Source: Methylobacter marinus A45
GTDB lineage: Bacteria; Pseudomonadota; Gammaproteobacteria; Methylococcales; Methylomonadaceae
NCBI RefSeq assembly: GCF_000383855.1
Contig: NZ_KB912877.1
Location: 186,001 to 250,000 of the forward strand
DNA length: 64,000 nt
Reading direction: 5' to 3'
Positions 8,382-18,062 of the stretch are shown here, one piece after another. A model generated the notes under the pieces. The model was not told where the DNA came from. It saw only the letters and a program-made list of their open reading frames with translations, and searched no databases. Position 1 is the stretch's first letter. Each line of letters starts with the position of its first letter. Position numbers and translations under genes: made by a program.

Positions 8382-9878
8382 CTATCCGCCTTTCGCGGAG
8401 GGCAGTTTGGAAACCAATCGCAACGACACTGTCAGACCTTCCAACTGATAGTGCGGGCGAAGAAAAAACTTGGACGAGTAATACCCGGGATTTCCCTCTA
8501 TCTCCTCGACAACAACCTCGGCGGCCGCCAGCGGCTTTTGCGCTTTAGTTGTTTCGCTGGAGTTTGCCGGATCGCCATCCACATATTTCAAGATCCAGTC
8601 ATTAAGCCAGCGCTCCATATCTTCTCTTTCCTTGAAAGAGCCGACCTTATCCCGCACAATGCATTTCAGGTAATGCGCAAAACGGCAGGTCGCGAACAGA
8701 TAAGGCAGGCGGGCCGCAAGGTTGGCATTCGCCGTGGCATCCGGATCATCATATTCAGCCGGCTTATTCAAAGATTGCGCACCGATGAATGCGGCGAAGT
8801 CGGAGTTCTTTTTATGCACCAGCGGCATAAAGCCCGATTTGGCCAGTTCCGCTTCGCGGCGGTCGCTGATAGCGATTTCGGTTGGGCATTTCATGTCCAC
8901 GCCGCCGTCATCGGTCGGGAAAGAATGCACGGGCAGATTTTCCACCGCGCCGCCCGATTCAATGCCGCGGATTCTGGAGCACCAGCCGTACAGCTTGAAC
9001 GACCGGTTGATATTGGTCGCCATGGCATAGGCGGCATTCGACCAGGCGTAATTGCTGCTGTTGGCCGACTCGGTATCTTCTTCGAAATCGAACTCATCGA
9101 CCGGGTCGGTTTTGGACCCGTACGGCAGACGGGACAGGAAACGCGGCATGGCCAGGCCGATGTACTTGGAATCGTCCGATTCGCGCAATGAGCGCCACGC
9201 CGCATAATCGGGCGTCGAGAATATTTTCGTCAGGTCGCGCGGATTGGCCAGTTCGCCCCATGAATCCATCTGCAGCGTCGAAGGCGAGACACCGGCAATG
9301 AACGGCGCATGCGAAGCGGCGGAAATCTGTGCTATCTGGGACAACAATTCGACATCCTGCGGCGAATGGTCAAAGTAATAATCGCCCATCAGGCAGCCGA
9401 ACGGTTCGCCGCCGAACTGGCCGTATTCTTCTTCATAAAGCTTCTTGAACAGCGGACTTTGGTCCCAGGCCGTGCCTTTGAATTTCTTCAGCGTCTTGCC
9501 CAACTCCTTTTTCGTGATGTTCATGACCCTGATTTTCAGCTGCTCATCGGTTTCGGTATTGTTAACCATATAATGCAGGCCGCGCCATGAACCTTCCAGC
9601 TTCTGAAAATCTTCATGGTGCAGGATCAGGTTAACCTGTTCGGTCAGCTTTTTGTCGATTTGCGCGATGATGGCTTCTATCGAATTGATGGCGTCTTCCG
9701 AAACGATGGACGCATCTTTCAAGACGTATTCGGCCAGGGTCTGAACCGCGTTCTCAACCTCTGCCTTGGCGCGGTCCGACTTGGGCTTGAACTCCTTGTT
9801 CAGCAAGGATGAAAAATCGCTGGTTTCCTGTACCTGCGTCCCCGCCTGAGCTTCTGGTGCGCTTGCTACTTCAGTCAT
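8382..9878 (-). CDS. tssC: T6SS contractile sheath protein TssC
   Basis: The 498-residue product is full length for the large sheath subunit TssC (VipB/EvpB). Family hallmarks include the N-terminal DFSSLLNKEF region, WRGLHYMVNNTETDEQLKIRV split over residues 95-120, and the central PFGCLMGDYYFDHSPQD block. TssC forms the contractile tail sheath with TssB, encoded three bases upstream. The ATG has a well-placed AGGAGA. No frameshift is seen. The C-terminal domain contains FFLRPHYQLEGLTVSLRLVS, the conserved end of the family. Confidence 0.97.
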   Translation of the reverse strand: MTEVASAPEAQAGTQVQETSDFSSLLNKEFKPKSDRAKAEVENAVQTLAEYVLKDASIVSEDAINSIEAIIAQIDKKLTEQVNLILHHEDFQKLEGSWRGLHYMVNNTETDEQLKIRVMNITKKELGKTLKKFKGTAWDQSPLFKKLYEEEYGQFGGEPFGCLMGDYYFDHSPQDVELLSQIAQISAASHAPFIAGVSPSTLQMDSWGELANPRDLTKIFSTPDYAAWRSLRESDDSKYIGLAMPRFLSRLPYGSKTDPVDEFDFEEDTESANSSNYAWSNAAYAMATNINRSFKLYGWCSRIRGIESGGAVENLPVHSFPTDDGGVDMKCPTEIAISDRREAELAKSGFMPLVHKKNSDFAAFIGAQSLNKPAEYDDPDATANANLAARLPYLFATCRFAHYLKCIVRDKVGSFKEREDMERWLNDWILKYVDGDPANSSETTKAQKPLAAAEVVVEEIEGNPGYYSSKFFLRPHYQLEGLTVSLRLVSKLPSAKGG

Positions 9879-9881
9879 GGC

Positions 9882-10412
9882 TTATTCTCCTGCGTCCTGG
9901 TTTTCTGATGCAGGTTCGGCATCCGGCTTAGGCGCCGCGACCAGCGATTGCAACAAGGCGGGATCGTTGATGGCTTTGGCGATCAATTCTTCCGCGCCGC
10001 CCTTGCCGTCCATATAGGTCACCAGATTGGCCAGTTGCGTTCTGGCATCCAGCAGTTTATTGAGTCCCTCCACTTTTCTGGCTACAGCCGCGGGAGAAAA
10101 ATCGTCCATGCTCTGAAAAGTGATATCCACGTTCAGATTGCCTTCGCCGGTAATGGTATTCGGCACATTGAATGCCACTCTCGGCTTCATGGATTTCAAG
10201 CGTTCATCGAAATTGTCGACGTCGATTTCCAGCAGCTTGCGCTCGGCGACCGGAGCCAGAGGCTCGGCGGGATTTCCTGACAGATCGGCCAGCACGCCCA
10301 TCACAAACGGCAACTGAATTTTCTTTTCCGCTCCGTATAATTCGACGTCGTATTCGATCTGGACTCTTGGCGCACGATTGCGTGCGATAAACTTTTGACT
10401 ACTTTGTGCCAT
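9882..10412 (-). CDS. tssB: T6SS contractile sheath protein TssB
   Basis: The 176-residue product is a typical TssB (VipA): SQKFIARNRAPRVQIEYDV at the N-terminus, then LPFVMGVLADLSG and the FNVPNT block. It pairs with TssC to build the sheath. Its C-terminal helix holds the ClpV-binding region. The C-terminal 25 residues are acidic and alanine-rich. The gene ends three bases before tssC starts, as expected for two subunits made in fixed ratio. Confidence 0.96.
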   Translation of the reverse strand: MAQSSQKFIARNRAPRVQIEYDVELYGAEKKIQLPFVMGVLADLSGNPAEPLAPVAERKLLEIDVDNFDERLKSMKPRVAFNVPNTITGEGNLNVDITFQSMDDFSPAAVARKVEGLNKLLDARTQLANLVTYMDGKGGAEELIAKAINDPALLQSLVAAPKPDAEPASENQDAGE

Positions 10413-10463
10413 TTAATAATGCCCCTTAAATTTAACGTTTAAATTGCCAAACCTTACTTGATT

Positions 10464-11519
10464 TCAGTATTCATCTTCATCACGAATGCCCCTGATGACA
10501 TTGGCCTGATCCAGGCCGTCAGGCGCGATATCCTTTAGTGCTTCCATAAAGCTTTTGCCAACCAGCCTCATACCGCGCTCTATGAAAATAGGCACCGGAC
10601 TGGACGGTTCATTTTTCTTGTAGTACTCGCAGACCAGGTTCAGTGCGTTAAGTACATCGCGTGTATCGTTGATGGCGCCCGGTGCTGATTTTTTTTCAGC
10701 GGCAACAGGCACGGCTTTGCCGGCATCGTCGTCATTGGCGCTTTCAGCCTCGTCGGTAACGACCGTTTCTACGCCGCCTCGTGTTGCCAGCCAGTCCGTC
10801 AACAGCGCTCTGCTTTCCTTTAGCAGATTTCTCAAGTCGCCAAAGTTAGGTGCGTCGTTGATGCCGACCTGCTCGGTGACAAAGCGCTCCAGGCCATTAA
10901 GGCTGTCAAGGCCGGCGCTGATTGCCTCGAATGTATGCTGAAGGTTTTCCGGATCGCTGTCCTGAACGGCGGCGTCTATTGTCGATGAGCTGATGCCGCT
11001 GTCGTTGTTGGCCACGGTTATTTTTCCCGTGGCAATAGAAACATCGCGCAGATTGAACCGGCCCAGGCCTTTTGATTCAATGAGCGGCGTTTGCTGAAGC
11101 GGACGCAGAATGGTCTCATGGTCGCACAAGGACATCAGAATATTGACCCGTTCGGTCGGGTCGTTGTCATCGTCCGGATCGAGTTGAGGGTAAATACTGT
11201 CCCAGCGCTGTTCGACCAGCGCCTTGATCAGGGATATGCCGTCGTTAAAGCCTGCGAAGCCTTCGGTTGCGATCAGGGCCCGCAGCAAACTGATCAGTAC
11301 CCGCAGGTCCCGGGTACGGGTCAATAGCTGTTCCGCGCTTTTTCTTATTTCACGCCAGTTGGGCGGTTCCGCTTCTTGAATGGTATCCCCGACCTGTTGC
11401 TCCGGCTTGCCCTTAATCGCCTGCTCAAGCGCAATAAAATCGGCATCGTATTCCAGATCATCGCCGCAGACATTTTCCGGATCTATCGCTTCCAAATAAC
11501 TTTCTAAATCGACAGCCAA
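10464..11519 (-). CDS. tssA: T6SS assembly protein TssA (ImpA-N domain)
   Basis: The 351-residue product carries an ImpA-N domain at about residues 10-125, including ENVCGDDLEYDADF, the EPPNWREI motif and LLTRTRDLRVLISLLRAL. TssA caps and primes assembly of the sheath and tube at the baseplate. The start is a TTG at 11519, supported by a GGGGGAG ribosome-binding site four bases upstream; no in-frame ATG fits better. The middle of the protein is low in conservation, with a DDDAGKAVPVAAEKKSA linker. The C-terminal helical part (SPVPIFIERGMRLVGKSFME) is typical of TssA variants with a short C-terminal domain. Confidence 0.92.
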   Translation of the reverse strand: MAVDLESYLEAIDPENVCGDDLEYDADFIALEQAIKGKPEQQVGDTIQEAEPPNWREIRKSAEQLLTRTRDLRVLISLLRALIATEGFAGFNDGISLIKALVEQRWDSIYPQLDPDDDNDPTERVNILMSLCDHETILRPLQQTPLIESKGLGRFNLRDVSIATGKITVANNDSGISSSTIDAAVQDSDPENLQHTFEAISAGLDSLNGLERFVTEQVGINDAPNFGDLRNLLKESRALLTDWLATRGGVETVVTDEAESANDDDAGKAVPVAAEKKSAPGAINDTRDVLNALNLVCEYYKKNEPSSPVPIFIERGMRLVGKSFMEALKDIAPDGLDQANVIRGIRDEDEY

Positions 11520-11608
11520 TGGCTCCCCCTGATTTTTTTTATTTTTTTATTATTGATGCAAACTCTATCACATCATTAAAGATGCTAAAACCCTATAGTT
11601 CTTAGCGT

Positions 11609-13150
11609 CTATATAATTTCCACGACCACCACCGAGACGTTATCGCGGGCGCCACGTTCCAGCGTCAGATCAATCAAGGCCTTTACACCGGACTCACAGG
11701 TAGAGTCATTAAGTATAGACTCAATTTCGTGAAAGCCGACCTCTTTATCCAATCCGTCGCTGCTAAGCAGGTAAATATCGCCCGGCAGCACTTCAACGAT
11801 CTCGCAGTCCAGCACCAAATCATCGTCAGCGCCGATAGCGCGGGTAATGATATTGGACTGTTTCAGCGGTCTATCTGCAGGTATCAGTCCATTAACAGGA
11901 TATTCCTCGGCACAGTGGTCCACGGTCAGCTGTGCCAGCTGCCGGCTCCTAAGCCGGTAAAGGCGGCTATCGCCGGCCCACAGACAGGCAAAATGCTTAA
12001 CGCCCGCTATCAGCGCCACAACCGTACTGCCGATGATTTGTTTGTTAAACTGGCTTTCCGCCAGATCACGCAGATCTTCATTGACTTGCTTCAGGCAGGT
12101 GTCGGCTGTTTTTATCGAGGCATCCAGATCGTCTGAATATTCCAGATTGCCTAGGGCCTCGACAATCATCCGGCTCGCCACATCGCCGGCCTGATGACCG
12201 CCCATGCCGTCCGCTACCGCCCATATGCCGGCCTGGGGGCGATCCAGTATCGCATCTTCATTGCATTTTCGGCGCAGCCCGACATCGGTTCCGGCACAAG
12301 ACCGCCATTTGAGTCCCGGTCCGCCATATATTAAACCGGCGCTTCCGCTATTCGCTTGACCGTTGCTGCGCCGGGGCGGCAGCGTCTTGTCCGGGTCAGC
12401 GTCTTCGGCGCTGCTTGACAAGGTGGTCGTGTCAAGCTGCCAGCCGCGGGACGACATATCGCCGGACAGCAGGCCGACGAACGCATTTACCGGCGGCAGA
12501 CCATCGCAGCCAAACAGAAACGGCTTGATGTGCTCGCAGCCGAGTGTCGCCCACAAACTGTAGCCGGAGGTAAAAACATCGAGCAGATCGGTTTTGAAAT
12601 CCGCCAGCGCCTCTTCAGCAGGGCCGGTATGATCAATGCCGATACATAGGGCCTTTTTCTCCGAATCGGTATTGCGCTGCAACGTTCTGTCGACGGTTCG
12701 CATATCCGGTTTCACCACTAAAGGCATACTGTTGAGCAAACCATCGAAATCGTTCAGGTCGAGATTTTCCTCCAACGCCGTCAGCGCGACTGACTCGACG
12801 GCCCCGTACCAATCGTTATTGGCCATGAACAGATCGGACAAATTGGCGCCAGTCGGCGCAGGCAATGCAACGGTCAACGGGAAATAACGCCCGACCCGGT
12901 CAACGCTGGGCATCAGCACGCCGATCCAGCCGGTATTGCCGCATAATCCCGGGCTCAATGCGAAACGCCAGACCGGACTGGAGAGATAGGCCTTCAACCA
13001 GTGCTGGCCAAGATGCTGCTGACTCACGGCGATGGCACTTTGCAGCCATTTATCCCACGGCTGGATAAACTCGCGCGTAAGGCGACGGGAAACAAAATCA
13101 CCAAGTACCGGTAATTTTCCATAAAACCCCGGAGCGGACAGGTTTTCCAT
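11609..13150 (-). CDS. TagF-PppA fusion: T6SS regulator joined to PP2C phosphatase
   Basis: The 513-residue product starts at the ATG at 13150 (MENLSAPGFYGKLPVLGDF), which is two bases after the tssM stop. Residues 1-165 are a TagF domain, which represses T6SS post-translationally. Residues 280-513 form a PP2C-type Ser/Thr phosphatase, PppA-like, with NEDA, VADGMGGHQAGD, GDSRLYRLR, SSDGL and ARDNVSV motifs, so the metal-binding aspartates are present. The linker contains DPDKTLPPR, which resembles the phosphothreonine motif in TssL. Fused TagF-PppA proteins are known in some T6SS. The product should counteract the kinase encoded at 26205-27701. Confidence 0.93.
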   Translation of the reverse strand: MENLSAPGFYGKLPVLGDFVSRRLTREFIQPWDKWLQSAIAVSQQHLGQHWLKAYLSSPVWRFALSPGLCGNTGWIGVLMPSVDRVGRYFPLTVALPAPTGANLSDLFMANNDWYGAVESVALTALEENLDLNDFDGLLNSMPLVVKPDMRTVDRTLQRNTDSEKKALCIGIDHTGPAEEALADFKTDLLDVFTSGYSLWATLGCEHIKPFLFGCDGLPPVNAFVGLLSGDMSSRGWQLDTTTLSSSAEDADPDKTLPPRRSNGQANSGSAGLIYGGPGLKWRSCAGTDVGLRRKCNEDAILDRPQAGIWAVADGMGGHQAGDVASRMIVEALGNLEYSDDLDASIKTADTCLKQVNEDLRDLAESQFNKQIIGSTVVALIAGVKHFACLWAGDSRLYRLRSRQLAQLTVDHCAEEYPVNGLIPADRPLKQSNIITRAIGADDDLVLDCEIVEVLPGDIYLLSSDGLDKEVGFHEIESILNDSTCESGVKALIDLTLERGARDNVSVVVVEII

Positions 13151-13152
13151 AA

Positions 13153-16100
13153 TCAAATCCCGGCTATGCAGCGAAAATTTTTCAATGCATCGAATGCAAA
13201 CGGATTGAATACGCTGTTGGCTCTTAACTCGTATTTCGCCTTCAGCCCCTCGATGTCGAAAGTCACGGCATAGCTATCCTGAGTGGATTTTTGTATGTCA
13301 GCTTTGTCCAGTACCCGGAACAAAGCCCAGGCGCCCTCTTCCGAACGGCTGACCTGCCTGCCGTCCAGCCGCTCGAAACCGTACCGGACCAGTCCGCCGC
13401 CCGTGCCCGGCCATTGGAACTGCGTGGCCCGCGCCGGGCCATGGCGGTAGCTGATCTGCTGTCCGCCCATGTCGAGCCAGAAACGCGAGGCATTCGAATC
13501 AAGCAGCAACGGCTTAAGTTCAAACGAGATAGCCGGCAACTGGCCGCCCCCCTGAAAAAACACGTCGCGTATTTTAGCCGCATTTTGGAACTGGCTCAAA
13601 ACGCCCTGCGATATGCCGATCGATTGATTGTCCTGGGCAATCAACCTCCAGCGCACACCGCTGGTATCGACAAACGGCTTCAGATGGGTATTGAAAAACT
13701 GGTCCAAAACCCCGTTCGGCGCAAAAAATCTGCCGAAATCCTGCAGGGTAATATCGGTGCGACTGGCTTTTGACAATGGATAGCGGCCTTCCAGCGCGCT
13801 TTTGCAGATCGTGGTCACTTCGCTTTTCAGGCTGCGATTCAATTGACTCTTGGCTCCTCCCAGAATAATGCCCCAGTTACCCGAAGCCAGCGTTCTGACC
13901 CAATCCTGCAAAGGATCCGGCAAGCGTGCCGAGTGCAGTTGAATCTGGGCAATGATATCGTTGCCGCCCGAACTGCGCTGCATCGCCAGATTGACCGCTG
14001 CCGAGGCATCGGAAGTACTGCCCAGATCGGCCATGTATCCATAGAGCTGACCCAGATCGGCAATAATCTGATCGATAGCGACGGCGCCGCCGATATTCCT
14101 GATTTGAGCGGTCAGCCTTTCGAAATGACGCTCGACTTCCTTTCCTGAATCGCCCGCGGCCTCGGTCGTGACGCCGGCCACTTTGGCCGTATTCAACAGT
14201 TTTTGCATGCGCGCATCGCCGCCGGCCGCCTCGACGCCCTGCTTCAATTTATCCAGGGCGCCCGCTTCGGCCGAAACACGCGTCAGCGTCGTCTGTTGAT
14301 CCAGCGCCTGCAACAGTTTGCGCAAGGGCGAATCGCTGCCGGAAACCACCTCCAGCACTTCGATGGATTGCTGCAGGTTGGCCGTTGACCTGATCTTCAG
14401 ATTGTTCAGCAAGTCATCCCAGCGCTTGATGAATTCGATGAAATAATAACTGCGCAGCTTGGCTTCCAGTTCAGCTGAATCCTGTACGCCGGCCATGTTA
14501 TCCTCGCCCAGCACCCACCGCTGCTCGACCGTCTGCTTGGCCAGATCCTTGCTTTCCTTCAAAAAAACCTGATAAAAGCCGTCGTAAGTAAAAAAGCCGG
14601 GGATCAGCTGTTCTTCCAGCGTGCCGTTGACGGCCGAGAACACACGGCTTCCGCCCAAACCCAAGGCATCGATCAGTTTGAAATCATAGTCATGGCGCTG
14701 CAGGGCCTCGCGCTTGATACGCATGTAAACCTGTTGCGCCACCGGTATTTGCGTCAATATCCGCCGGGTGTCGGCAATCAGCTGATCGTCCAGCTGCTGG
14801 GCTTCCGGCGGCAACTTCAACAGATTGTCCAGATGCACCAGCAACCCTTCCTGCACAGCCTGCGGATAGTTGTTTTCCCAGTCCAGCGCGATCCAGGGCC
14901 GGAAAATCCGGGCGTCCATTTTATCCCGATTGCCGAGCATCAAATACACACGCAGCAGTTCATATAAAATCTCCGGATTCCTGGATTCCTCGCCGACCAG
15001 GCGCTGTTCCAGCCTGGCTTTGATGAGCGGCAGAAAACGGTTCGCCAATTGCTTGCCGTAGGCGCTTTCGACCAGGGGCCTGACTTTGTCGCCCTGGTAA
15101 AGTCCGAACTGCATGGACCAGGGCGCGTCTTCCGGAAAAACGTCCCGCACGGCGTAAAGCGCATCCATCTGTTTTAACAAGGCGGCGAAATCGCTTTTCC
15201 ATTCGGGCGTATCGGCAACTATTTTTTCGTACTGTCCGTTTTTATCCTGCACGTCGGCAATCGCCAATTGATTGCGCGTGAAACTGGTCGACCATAAGGC
15301 AGCCATGCCGATCGTCAGTGCCATGGCCGCTCCGTATGCCAATCTTTGCATCAGCGTGCGGCGCTGTTCCACGCGCTGGTTCAAACCGACGATTTCCGCC
15401 TCGCCAAAGATCACTTCCTTAAGCAGACGCGTCAGAAAATAGCTTTTGCCCTTGCCGCTGAACACCGGCGCCGAAAAACGGTCGAGCTTGAAAGTACTGG
15501 CCAGTATGCCCATCAGCCGGTCAATCGGCGTACCTTCCTGCGTGCCGCTGGTGAAATAAACGCCGCGCAGCAAGGCAGGCGCCTGATAGCGGTTAACGCC
15601 GAAGCATTGCTGCAGGAAGCTGGTCATCGGTTCCTTCAGCAACGACATGCGCTGCGGAAAACCAAAAATCAGATTGCGGCGCTGAAGATCCCGCTCTTCC
15701 TGCAAGCGCTTCTGCATGCGGTCATTCAATCGCGCCAACAGCTCGTCATAGTCCAGCCCCACACGGGCGATAACATCGGCCGGCTGTTGTTCATTCTCTT
15801 CCGGAAAGGTGACGCCCCACACCTGGGTGCGCTCGTCATGGCCGAAATCGGCGAAAAAATCGGTGAAGCCCGCGATCAGGTCCGTTTTAGTGAACAGCAT
15901 ATAGATCGGGATGCGAATGCCGAGTTGCTCATTCAATTCCTGGATGCGCTGCCGGATAGCCTGTGCATGCAGCGTGCGCTCTTCCTCGGTCTGGCGAAGC
16001 AGATCGGATAGACTCATCGCGACCAGCACGCCGTTGACGGGCCGGCGCGGCCGGTGTTTTTTCAACAGATCCAAAAAGCCCAACCAGGCCGCTTTGTCGA

Positions 16101-16698
16101 CGGCTTCATGACTGTCCTGGGTGGTATAACGGCCGGCCGTATCGAGCAATACCGCCTGATCGGTAAACCACCAGTCGCAGTTGCGCGTGCCGCCGACCCC
16201 CTGGATGGCGCTTTTACCGAAGCGGTCCGACAATGGAAACTCCAGGCCGGAATTGATCAAGGCCGTGGTTTTGCCGGAACCCGGCGGACCGATAATGATG
16301 TACCAGGGCAGCTCATAGAGATACTGCCTGCCTTGCGACGACTTGTTTTTGGTCTGCTTCAGGGTTTGCAAGGCGGCATCGAAGTTTTGCCCGAGCACGC
16401 CGATTTCTTCGGCCGACTCATGATCGACCAGCAACGGATCGGCTCCTTTTGTCTCCACCAGTTCATTGACCATCTGCGTGTTGGCGCGGTTGGCTTTGAC
16501 CTGAATACGCAGGTTATTGGCGCCCCATAGCACCACGATAACCAGAATGGCGATTAACCGCGACACCTCGGATTCAAACGGAACCTTGCCGCCTATCGCG
16601 ATCAATGGACCGAAAAACCATAACACCAGACTCAGCGCGATAATGCCAATGAGCTGTATCACCCATTTTTTCTTGAAGAAATCGATAATTTTTTTCAC
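13153..16698 (-). CDS. tssM: T6SS membrane-complex protein TssM (IcmF family)
   Basis: The 1181-residue product is full length for TssM. It starts at a GTG at 16698 with AAGG eight bases upstream. Two N-terminal membrane segments lie near residues 12-36 and 46-60. A cytoplasmic NTPase-like domain with an intact Walker A (GPPGSGKT, residues 137-144) follows, then a third membrane segment near residue 460, and a large periplasmic part that binds TssJ. With TssL and TssJ it forms the envelope-spanning complex. The gene sits between tssL (17 bases) and tagF-pppA (2 bases). TssM proteins may have or lack a functional Walker motif; here it looks intact. Confidence 0.96.
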   Translation of the reverse strand: MKKIIDFFKKKWVIQLIGIIALSLVLWFFGPLIAIGGKVPFESEVSRLIAILVIVVLWGANNLRIQVKANRANTQMVNELVETKGADPLLVDHESAEEIGVLGQNFDAALQTLKQTKNKSSQGRQYLYELPWYIIIGPPGSGKTTALINSGLEFPLSDRFGKSAIQGVGGTRNCDWWFTDQAVLLDTAGRYTTQDSHEAVDKAAWLGFLDLLKKHRPRRPVNGVLVAMSLSDLLRQTEEERTLHAQAIRQRIQELNEQLGIRIPIYMLFTKTDLIAGFTDFFADFGHDERTQVWGVTFPEENEQQPADVIARVGLDYDELLARLNDRMQKRLQEERDLQRRNLIFGFPQRMSLLKEPMTSFLQQCFGVNRYQAPALLRGVYFTSGTQEGTPIDRLMGILASTFKLDRFSAPVFSGKGKSYFLTRLLKEVIFGEAEIVGLNQRVEQRRTLMQRLAYGAAMALTIGMAALWSTSFTRNQLAIADVQDKNGQYEKIVADTPEWKSDFAALLKQMDALYAVRDVFPEDAPWSMQFGLYQGDKVRPLVESAYGKQLANRFLPLIKARLEQRLVGEESRNPEILYELLRVYLMLGNRDKMDARIFRPWIALDWENNYPQAVQEGLLVHLDNLLKLPPEAQQLDDQLIADTRRILTQIPVAQQVYMRIKREALQRHDYDFKLIDALGLGGSRVFSAVNGTLEEQLIPGFFTYDGFYQVFLKESKDLAKQTVEQRWVLGEDNMAGVQDSAELEAKLRSYYFIEFIKRWDDLLNNLKIRSTANLQQSIEVLEVVSGSDSPLRKLLQALDQQTTLTRVSAEAGALDKLKQGVEAAGGDARMQKLLNTAKVAGVTTEAAGDSGKEVERHFERLTAQIRNIGGAVAIDQIIADLGQLYGYMADLGSTSDASAAVNLAMQRSSGGNDIIAQIQLHSARLPDPLQDWVRTLASGNWGIILGGAKSQLNRSLKSEVTTICKSALEGRYPLSKASRTDITLQDFGRFFAPNGVLDQFFNTHLKPFVDTSGVRWRLIAQDNQSIGISQGVLSQFQNAAKIRDVFFQGGGQLPAISFELKPLLLDSNASRFWLDMGGQQISYRHGPARATQFQWPGTGGGLVRYGFERLDGRQVSRSEEGAWALFRVLDKADIQKSTQDSYAVTFDIEGLKAKYELRANSVFNPFAFDALKNFRCIAGI

Positions 16699-16715
16699 GA
16701 TTGACCTTAAAATTC

Positions 16716-18056
16716 TTAAAAATTGATTTCTATACGCCGATTCATGGCCCGGTGCTCCGGACTGTCGTTAGGAACCAAACTTTGCGTATCCGCGCGCCCT
16801 TCCGAGGCAATCGGTTGGCTAAACCGGGCCCGGCTGTTTAAAAACGCCGCCACGGTCTGGGCTCTGGCACTGGACAAATCCCAATTGGAAGGAAAGCGGG
16901 CCGTGAAAATGGGCACATTATCGGTATGCCCGACCACGGTGATAGGATCGGTGACGGTAGCCAGCGCCTGGGCAATTTTTTCCAGCAACGGATAATACAT
17001 GGTCTGAACCTGGTCGCTGCCGGAGGCAAAAAAGCTCTTGGCCATGATTCTGATTACGGTTTTGCCGTTAACCGAGTCTACAGTGACTTTATTCTGCTGA
17101 ATTTCAGGCGCCAGAAACGCGCTGATATCGTCGATAATATTTCTGACCGGCACGACTTCCGGCTGTGCTTGCGGCCGGGGTTTGTTGGCGGCCACCCTGG
17201 CATCGAGATCGTCCTTAATCTTATACAACTGGCTCAGCAACGGATTGGAAGCCTGATTGACAGCATACAGAAACCCCAGGAATACCAGCATCAGGATTAA
17301 GCCGGTCAGCGAGGCCACAACCCACAAAGGCACATATTTGGCCAGCACATTGCGCTTGTCGGTAATACCGCGCCAGTGCGCGGACAATTCCTTTTCAAAG
17401 TCGCCTCTTTGCCGGCGAATAACCAGGTACAGGTTTTCGCGCACTTCTTCAAGCCGTGTCGAGCCGTGCTCCAGCACCCGGTACTTGCCCTCGAAACCCA
17501 GACTCAGGCAAAAATAAAACAACTCCAGCAAATGCAGGTAAGTGCCGGGTTGCGCGATCAAATTCTTCAGTATCTGAAAAAACTTCTCGCCGCCCCAGGA
17601 TTCCTTATGAAAGGTGACCAGCAGGTTCTGTGTGGTCCAGAGACTATTGCAGCCCCACGGCGTATTGAGTATCGATTCGTCCAGCAGCGAGCACAGCGCA
17701 TAACGCGCGGCCTGCACGTGCTCGGGCTGGCAGCCAGCCTGCAGGGCCTGGGTCTCGAAGTTTCTTACCTCGCTGATCAGCTTATTTCTAAGCCCCGGTA
17801 TGTCGGCATGCGATGCGGAGTTACGCAGCTGCGTCACCAGCGACAATAGCGCCATGGCGCTGCCGACCAGCGGATTGTCGCCCGATTGCAGATTGATCCG
17901 CTGGGTCAGTACCTCGGCAGCACCGGGGCCAAAGGCCGGTGCCGTCTGTTCCGGATGCGGGGGCTCCGAAGCGGGTTTTCGTCGCAGACCCGGCGAAGGT
18001 TTCAGAACAGTTTTGTCGTCGTCTAGAAAGTTGCCGAAAGGATCACCATTATTCAC
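16716..18056 (-). CDS. tssL: T6SS membrane-complex protein TssL with OmpA-like domain
   Basis: The 446-residue product starts at a GTG at 18056. Residues 60-230 are the DotU/TssL cytoplasmic domain (ALCSLLDESILNTPWG). A single membrane anchor lies near residues 243-266 (WVVASLTGLILMLVFLGFLY). The periplasmic C-terminus is an OmpA-like peptidoglycan-binding domain with GHTDNVPI and NRRIEINF. The N-terminus holds DDDKTVLKP, with Thr16 in a motif that in Agrobacterium TssL is phosphorylated by PpkA and bound by the FHA protein. The gene follows tssK by six bases. Confidence 0.95.
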   Translation of the reverse strand: MNNGDPFGNFLDDDKTVLKPSPGLRRKPASEPPHPEQTAPAFGPGAAEVLTQRINLQSGDNPLVGSAMALLSLVTQLRNSASHADIPGLRNKLISEVRNFETQALQAGCQPEHVQAARYALCSLLDESILNTPWGCNSLWTTQNLLVTFHKESWGGEKFFQILKNLIAQPGTYLHLLELFYFCLSLGFEGKYRVLEHGSTRLEEVRENLYLVIRRQRGDFEKELSAHWRGITDKRNVLAKYVPLWVVASLTGLILMLVFLGFLYAVNQASNPLLSQLYKIKDDLDARVAANKPRPQAQPEVVPVRNIIDDISAFLAPEIQQNKVTVDSVNGKTVIRIMAKSFFASGSDQVQTMYYPLLEKIAQALATVTDPITVVGHTDNVPIFTARFPSNWDLSSARAQTVAAFLNSRARFSQPIASEGRADTQSLVPNDSPEHRAMNRRIEINF

Positions 18057-18062
18057 GCTGTG

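Noticed and set aside
15346-16011. Plus-strand frame of 221 codons inside tssM
   Set aside because: It is opposite a well-supported tssM, has no ribosome-binding site and is rich in Gln/Arg as expected for a shadow frame.
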